A stretch of DNA of 64,000 nt from the NCBI GenBank assembly GCA_039027855.1, contig JBCCJI010000020.1:8906-72905 (forward strand), in the 5' to 3' direction. This document shows, one piece after another, positions 61,906 to 64,000 of the stretch. How positions within the stretch are numbered: position 1 is the stretch's first letter; every line of letters starts with the position of its first letter. A program made the translations under genes and the position numbers. The notes below the pieces were generated by a model. It saw nothing but the letters and a program-made list of their open reading frames with translations. It ran no database searches and had not been told where the DNA came from. Origin of the DNA: Thermohalobaculum sp039027855 (GTDB lineage: Bacteria > Pseudomonadota > Alphaproteobacteria > Rhodobacterales > Rhodobacteraceae).

Positions 61906-62100
61906 ATGGCCCGGATGCGAAAGAAGGGGGATCTCCCCACCAAAACCTGTGCCACCTGTGGCCTGCCCTTCGCCTGGCGCAAGAAGTGGGAGAAGGTCTG
62001 GGACGAGGTGCGCTATTGCTCCGACCGCTGCCGGCGCGAGGCAAAGCGCAAGCCCGCAGGCCAGCCTAGACCGGCAGCGGGGCAGGGGGATGCGGCATGA
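61906..62100 (+). CDS. DUF2256 zinc-finger protein
   Basis: A 64-residue protein of the DUF2256 family: KTCATCGLPFAWRKKWEKVW, then RYCSDRCRREAKR, giving two Cys pairs (CxxC and CxxxC) for a zinc ribbon. The C-terminal ~15 residues are low complexity. DUF2256 genes are regularly next to FeS-BCP photolyase genes, and here the stop overlaps that gene by four bases (ATGA). The function is unknown; help in cluster or flavin loading of the photolyase is a guess from linkage. Confidence 0.92.
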   Translation: MARMRKKGDLPTKTCATCGLPFAWRKKWEKVWDEVRYCSDRCRREAKRKPAGQPRPAAGQGDAA

Positions 62101-63620
62101 GCATCGCCAATCCCCGCCGCGCGATCCTCGTGCTCGGCGATCAGCTCGATATCGATGCGGCCGTTCTGGCCGAGGGCGATCCGGCCCGCGACGTCGTCGT
62201 GATGAGCGAGGTGCGCGAGGAAGCGTCCTACGTACCCCAGCACAAGAAGCGGCTGGTGCTGTTCTTCTCGGCCATGCGCCATTTCGCCGAGGCGCTGCGC
62301 GAAAAGGGCTGGGAAGTGCGCTATCAGCGCCTCGACGATGCGGATGCGGCCGGCAGCCTGCCCGAGGCTGCAGTCCGGGTTGAGGCTGAGAGCCACCACG
62401 TGACGCTGCCCGGCGATTGGCGCGTGAAGGAGGCGCTGGAGGCGCGTCTTGGCGAGCTCCACGTGCATGACGACACGCATTTCCTCGCCTCGCCCGCGCG
62501 CTTTGCCGAGTACAAGTCAGGCCGCAAACGCTTCATCCTGGAGGACTTCTACCGGATGATGCGCAAGGACACCGGCTACCTGCTGGACGGTGACGGCAAG
62601 CCGGTCGGCGGCAAATGGAACCTGGACCACGACAACCGCAAGTCCTTTGGCAAGAAGGGGCCCGGGATGACCCCGGGCAGGCCCGACAGCAGCCCCGACG
62701 ACATCACCCGCGAGGTGATGAAGATGGTCGAGCGGGAGTTTCCCGACGCGCCGGGCTCGACCGAGGGTTTCGCCGAGCCGGTCACCCGGCGCCAGGCGCT
62801 CGCCCATCTGGATGATTTCATCAAGCACCGCCTGCCGCTCTATGGTGATTATCAGGATGCCATCGCGACGGGCTATTCGACGCTTTATCACGCGCGCATC
62901 AGCCAGGTGATGAACTTGAAGCTCATCCATCCGCGCGAGGCGGTTGAGCGGGTGATCGCCGCCTACGAGGCCGGGCATGCGCCGCTGAACGCGGTTGAGG
63001 GGTTCGTGCGTCAGGTCATCGGCTGGCGCGAGTTCATCCGCGGCGTCTACTACACCGAGATGCCCGACTATGCCGGGCGCAATGGTCTGGGGGCCCACGC
63101 GGATCTGCCGTCGATGTTCTGGACGGCTGAGACCGACATGCATTGCATGAGCGACAGCGTGGGGCAGCTGCTGGCCGAGGGGTATGCCCACCACATCCAG
63201 CGGCTGATGGTGCTGGGGCTGTTCTCGCTGCTGTGGGGGACGCACCCTTACAAGTTCCACGAATGGCATATGGGCATGTATCTCGACAGCATCGACTGGG
63301 TGTCGCTGCCGAACGCCCTGGGCATGAGCCAGCATGGCGATCACGGGGTGGTCGGGACCAAACCCTACACGGCGTCGGGCAACTATATCTCGAAGATGTC
63401 GGACTATTGCCGTGGCTGTAACTACGATCCGAAGGCATCCTCGGGCGAGAAGGCCTGTCCCTTCACTGTGATGTACTGGGATTTCCTTGATCGCCACCGC
63501 GACCGCTTTGGCGGCAACATGCGGATGGGGATGCAGTACCGGAACCTGGCGCGGAAGGACGGCGACGAGATCAAGGCGATCCGGAAGTCGGCCGATGTGG
63601 TGCGCAAGCGCTATGCCTGA
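62097..63620 (+). CDS. FeS-BCP-type (6-4) photolyase / CryB-PhrB family protein
   Basis: A 507-residue prokaryotic (6-4) photolyase-type flavoprotein. RAILVLGDQLDIDAAVLAEG and RLVLFFSAMRHFAEALREKG are its N-terminal marks; the C-terminal iron-sulfur site has four Cys: one in MHCMSDSVG, two in YCRGCNYDP and one in EKACPFTVMY. VIGWREFIRGVYY and NGLGAHADLPSMFW, plus NALGMSQHGDHGVVGTKPYT, complete the FAD domain. Such enzymes repair (6-4) photoproducts using FAD and a lumazine antenna. Full length. Coupled to DUF2256. Confidence 0.95.
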   Translation: MSIANPRRAILVLGDQLDIDAAVLAEGDPARDVVVMSEVREEASYVPQHKKRLVLFFSAMRHFAEALREKGWEVRYQRLDDADAAGSLPEAAVRVEAESHHVTLPGDWRVKEALEARLGELHVHDDTHFLASPARFAEYKSGRKRFILEDFYRMMRKDTGYLLDGDGKPVGGKWNLDHDNRKSFGKKGPGMTPGRPDSSPDDITREVMKMVEREFPDAPGSTEGFAEPVTRRQALAHLDDFIKHRLPLYGDYQDAIATGYSTLYHARISQVMNLKLIHPREAVERVIAAYEAGHAPLNAVEGFVRQVIGWREFIRGVYYTEMPDYAGRNGLGAHADLPSMFWTAETDMHCMSDSVGQLLAEGYAHHIQRLMVLGLFSLLWGTHPYKFHEWHMGMYLDSIDWVSLPNALGMSQHGDHGVVGTKPYTASGNYISKMSDYCRGCNYDPKASSGEKACPFTVMYWDFLDRHRDRFGGNMRMGMQYRNLARKDGDEIKAIRKSADVVRKRYA

Positions 63621-63630
63621 GACTAACGGT

Positions 63631-63651
63631 ATCGCGGCTGGTCGCCGCGAT
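63631..63651. repeat. Hairpin repeat, copy 3
   Basis: ATCGCGGC / GCCGCGAT arms with loop TGGTC, 10 bp after the photolyase stop; identical to copy 1. The stretch from here to 63860 (about 210 bp) holds no gene that I can support. Confidence 0.85.
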
Positions 63652-63860
63652 CGGTCGTTAGGGGGTGCTCCCTGGCTGGCGCTGGTAACACTGACGCGAC
63701 GGGGAAACTGGGCGTGAGTAGAGCCGGGAGCGTGGGCTCAAGCGTTTCTCGGACTCGATCGTTCGTCAGGTATGAGCACCCTTTACGCGTCGCTGAGCCG
63801 ACCCAATAAGCCCCCGAACCGCCGGCCTCGCCAACAAGCCCGATGCCCGGTGTCCGTCGG

Positions 63861-64000
63861 CTAGAAGTTCAGTCCCGGGATGAGGTGGCTGGGATTTGTT
63901 GAGAAGCGGCGTGTCTCTGATGCCCACTTCTCAACGATGAACTCGAAGGGGGTTTTCCCTTTGAGCGTCTTGAGGCGCTTGGCGAAGTTGTAGGCCTCGA
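63861..64000 (-). mobile_element. 3' end of an IS481-type transposase gene (truncated by window edge)
   Basis: On the minus strand a frame enters at the right edge and ends at TAG (63861-63863), reading AYNFAKRLKTLKGKTPFEFI, then VEKWASETRRFSTNPSHLIP and GLNF. The R-L-K-T-L-(K/R)-G-x-T-P-(Y/F)-(E/D)-(F/Y) ... N-P-x-H-x-x-P-G-L-N end is the C-terminus of IS481-family transposases (integrase-core group). The left end of the element should lie just before 63861; TGTCCGTCGGCTAG at 63851 is a possible terminal repeat, unverified. Confidence 0.85.

Overview
The window is chromosomal DNA of a high-GC alphaproteobacterium, most likely Rhodobacterales (Rhodobacter/Paracoccus/Roseobacter-like). This rests on gene content: the argH-lptM-lysA-TIGR02302 string, the cobalamin adenosyltransferase/twin-transmembrane (HIG1-like) pair beside etfBA, the DUF1476 ATPase zeta subunit near purC, a heterotetrameric sarcosine oxidase operon, and DUF2256 with an FeS-BCP-type photolyase. 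I see no rRNA, tRNA or CRISPR array. Most genes are tightly packed with 1-8 nt overlaps.

Layout. 1-7.3 kb: end of an unidentified gene, an Imm26-like orphan, and the arginine/lysine biosynthesis block, with a divergent TlpA thioredoxin. 7.4-9.6 kb: YceI / YceI / cytochrome b561 operon containing a 14-bp tandem repeat. 9.9-12.7 kb: a membrane protein, YaiI, and a GC-poorer orphan gene that looks like a zinc-dependent nucleic-acid or nucleotide deaminase. 12.7-19.2 kb: 3-hydroxybutyryl-CoA dehydrogenase, etfBA, a Flp-like pilin, a lytic transglycosylase and cobalamin adenosyltransferase. 19.4-25.1 kb: SDR, HNH nuclease, an amidoligase fused to a hotdog thioesterase, a phosphoesterase and a chemoreceptor.

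25.2-35.7 kb is a pair of divergent catabolic operons around an RpiR regulator: Rieske oxygenase, Asp/Glu-racemase-like protein, sulfotransferase, aldehyde dehydrogenase and carboxymuconolactone decarboxylase on one side; a dimethylglycine/sarcosine-dehydrogenase-like flavoprotein, a mandelate-racemase-family enzyme and a class III aminotransferase on the other. The set fits degradation of an N-methylated (betaine-type) amine, but the substrate is not determined. After a DUF2314 protein, an ORF broken by an in-frame stop and parC comes the soxBDAG sarcosine oxidase operon (41.1-48.0 kb), which would finish N-demethylation to glycine. It is split between soxB and soxD by 1.6 kb carrying three antisense small membrane-protein genes, each with a Gly/Asp-rich tail and a conserved upstream block.

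48-52 kb: a small gene with an RNA-like 3' region, GNAT, RlmI-like methyltransferase, PIN protein and hexapeptide acyltransferase. 52-58 kb: purC, purS, purQ and purL interleaved with a DUF3592-like protein, a ceramidase-like protein and a lipoprotein. 58.8-63.6 kb: ATPase zeta subunit and two photolyase/cryptochrome-family genes. Both photolyase-family genes are followed by the same small hairpin repeat, which also occurs at 10.8 kb. The window ends inside an IS481-type transposase gene.

The most unusual items are the deaminase-like gene (11.66-12.66 kb), the triplicated small membrane-gene units inside the sox operon (42.4-43.9 kb), the amidoligase-thioesterase fusion (20.8-22.3 kb) and the betaine-type catabolic region.
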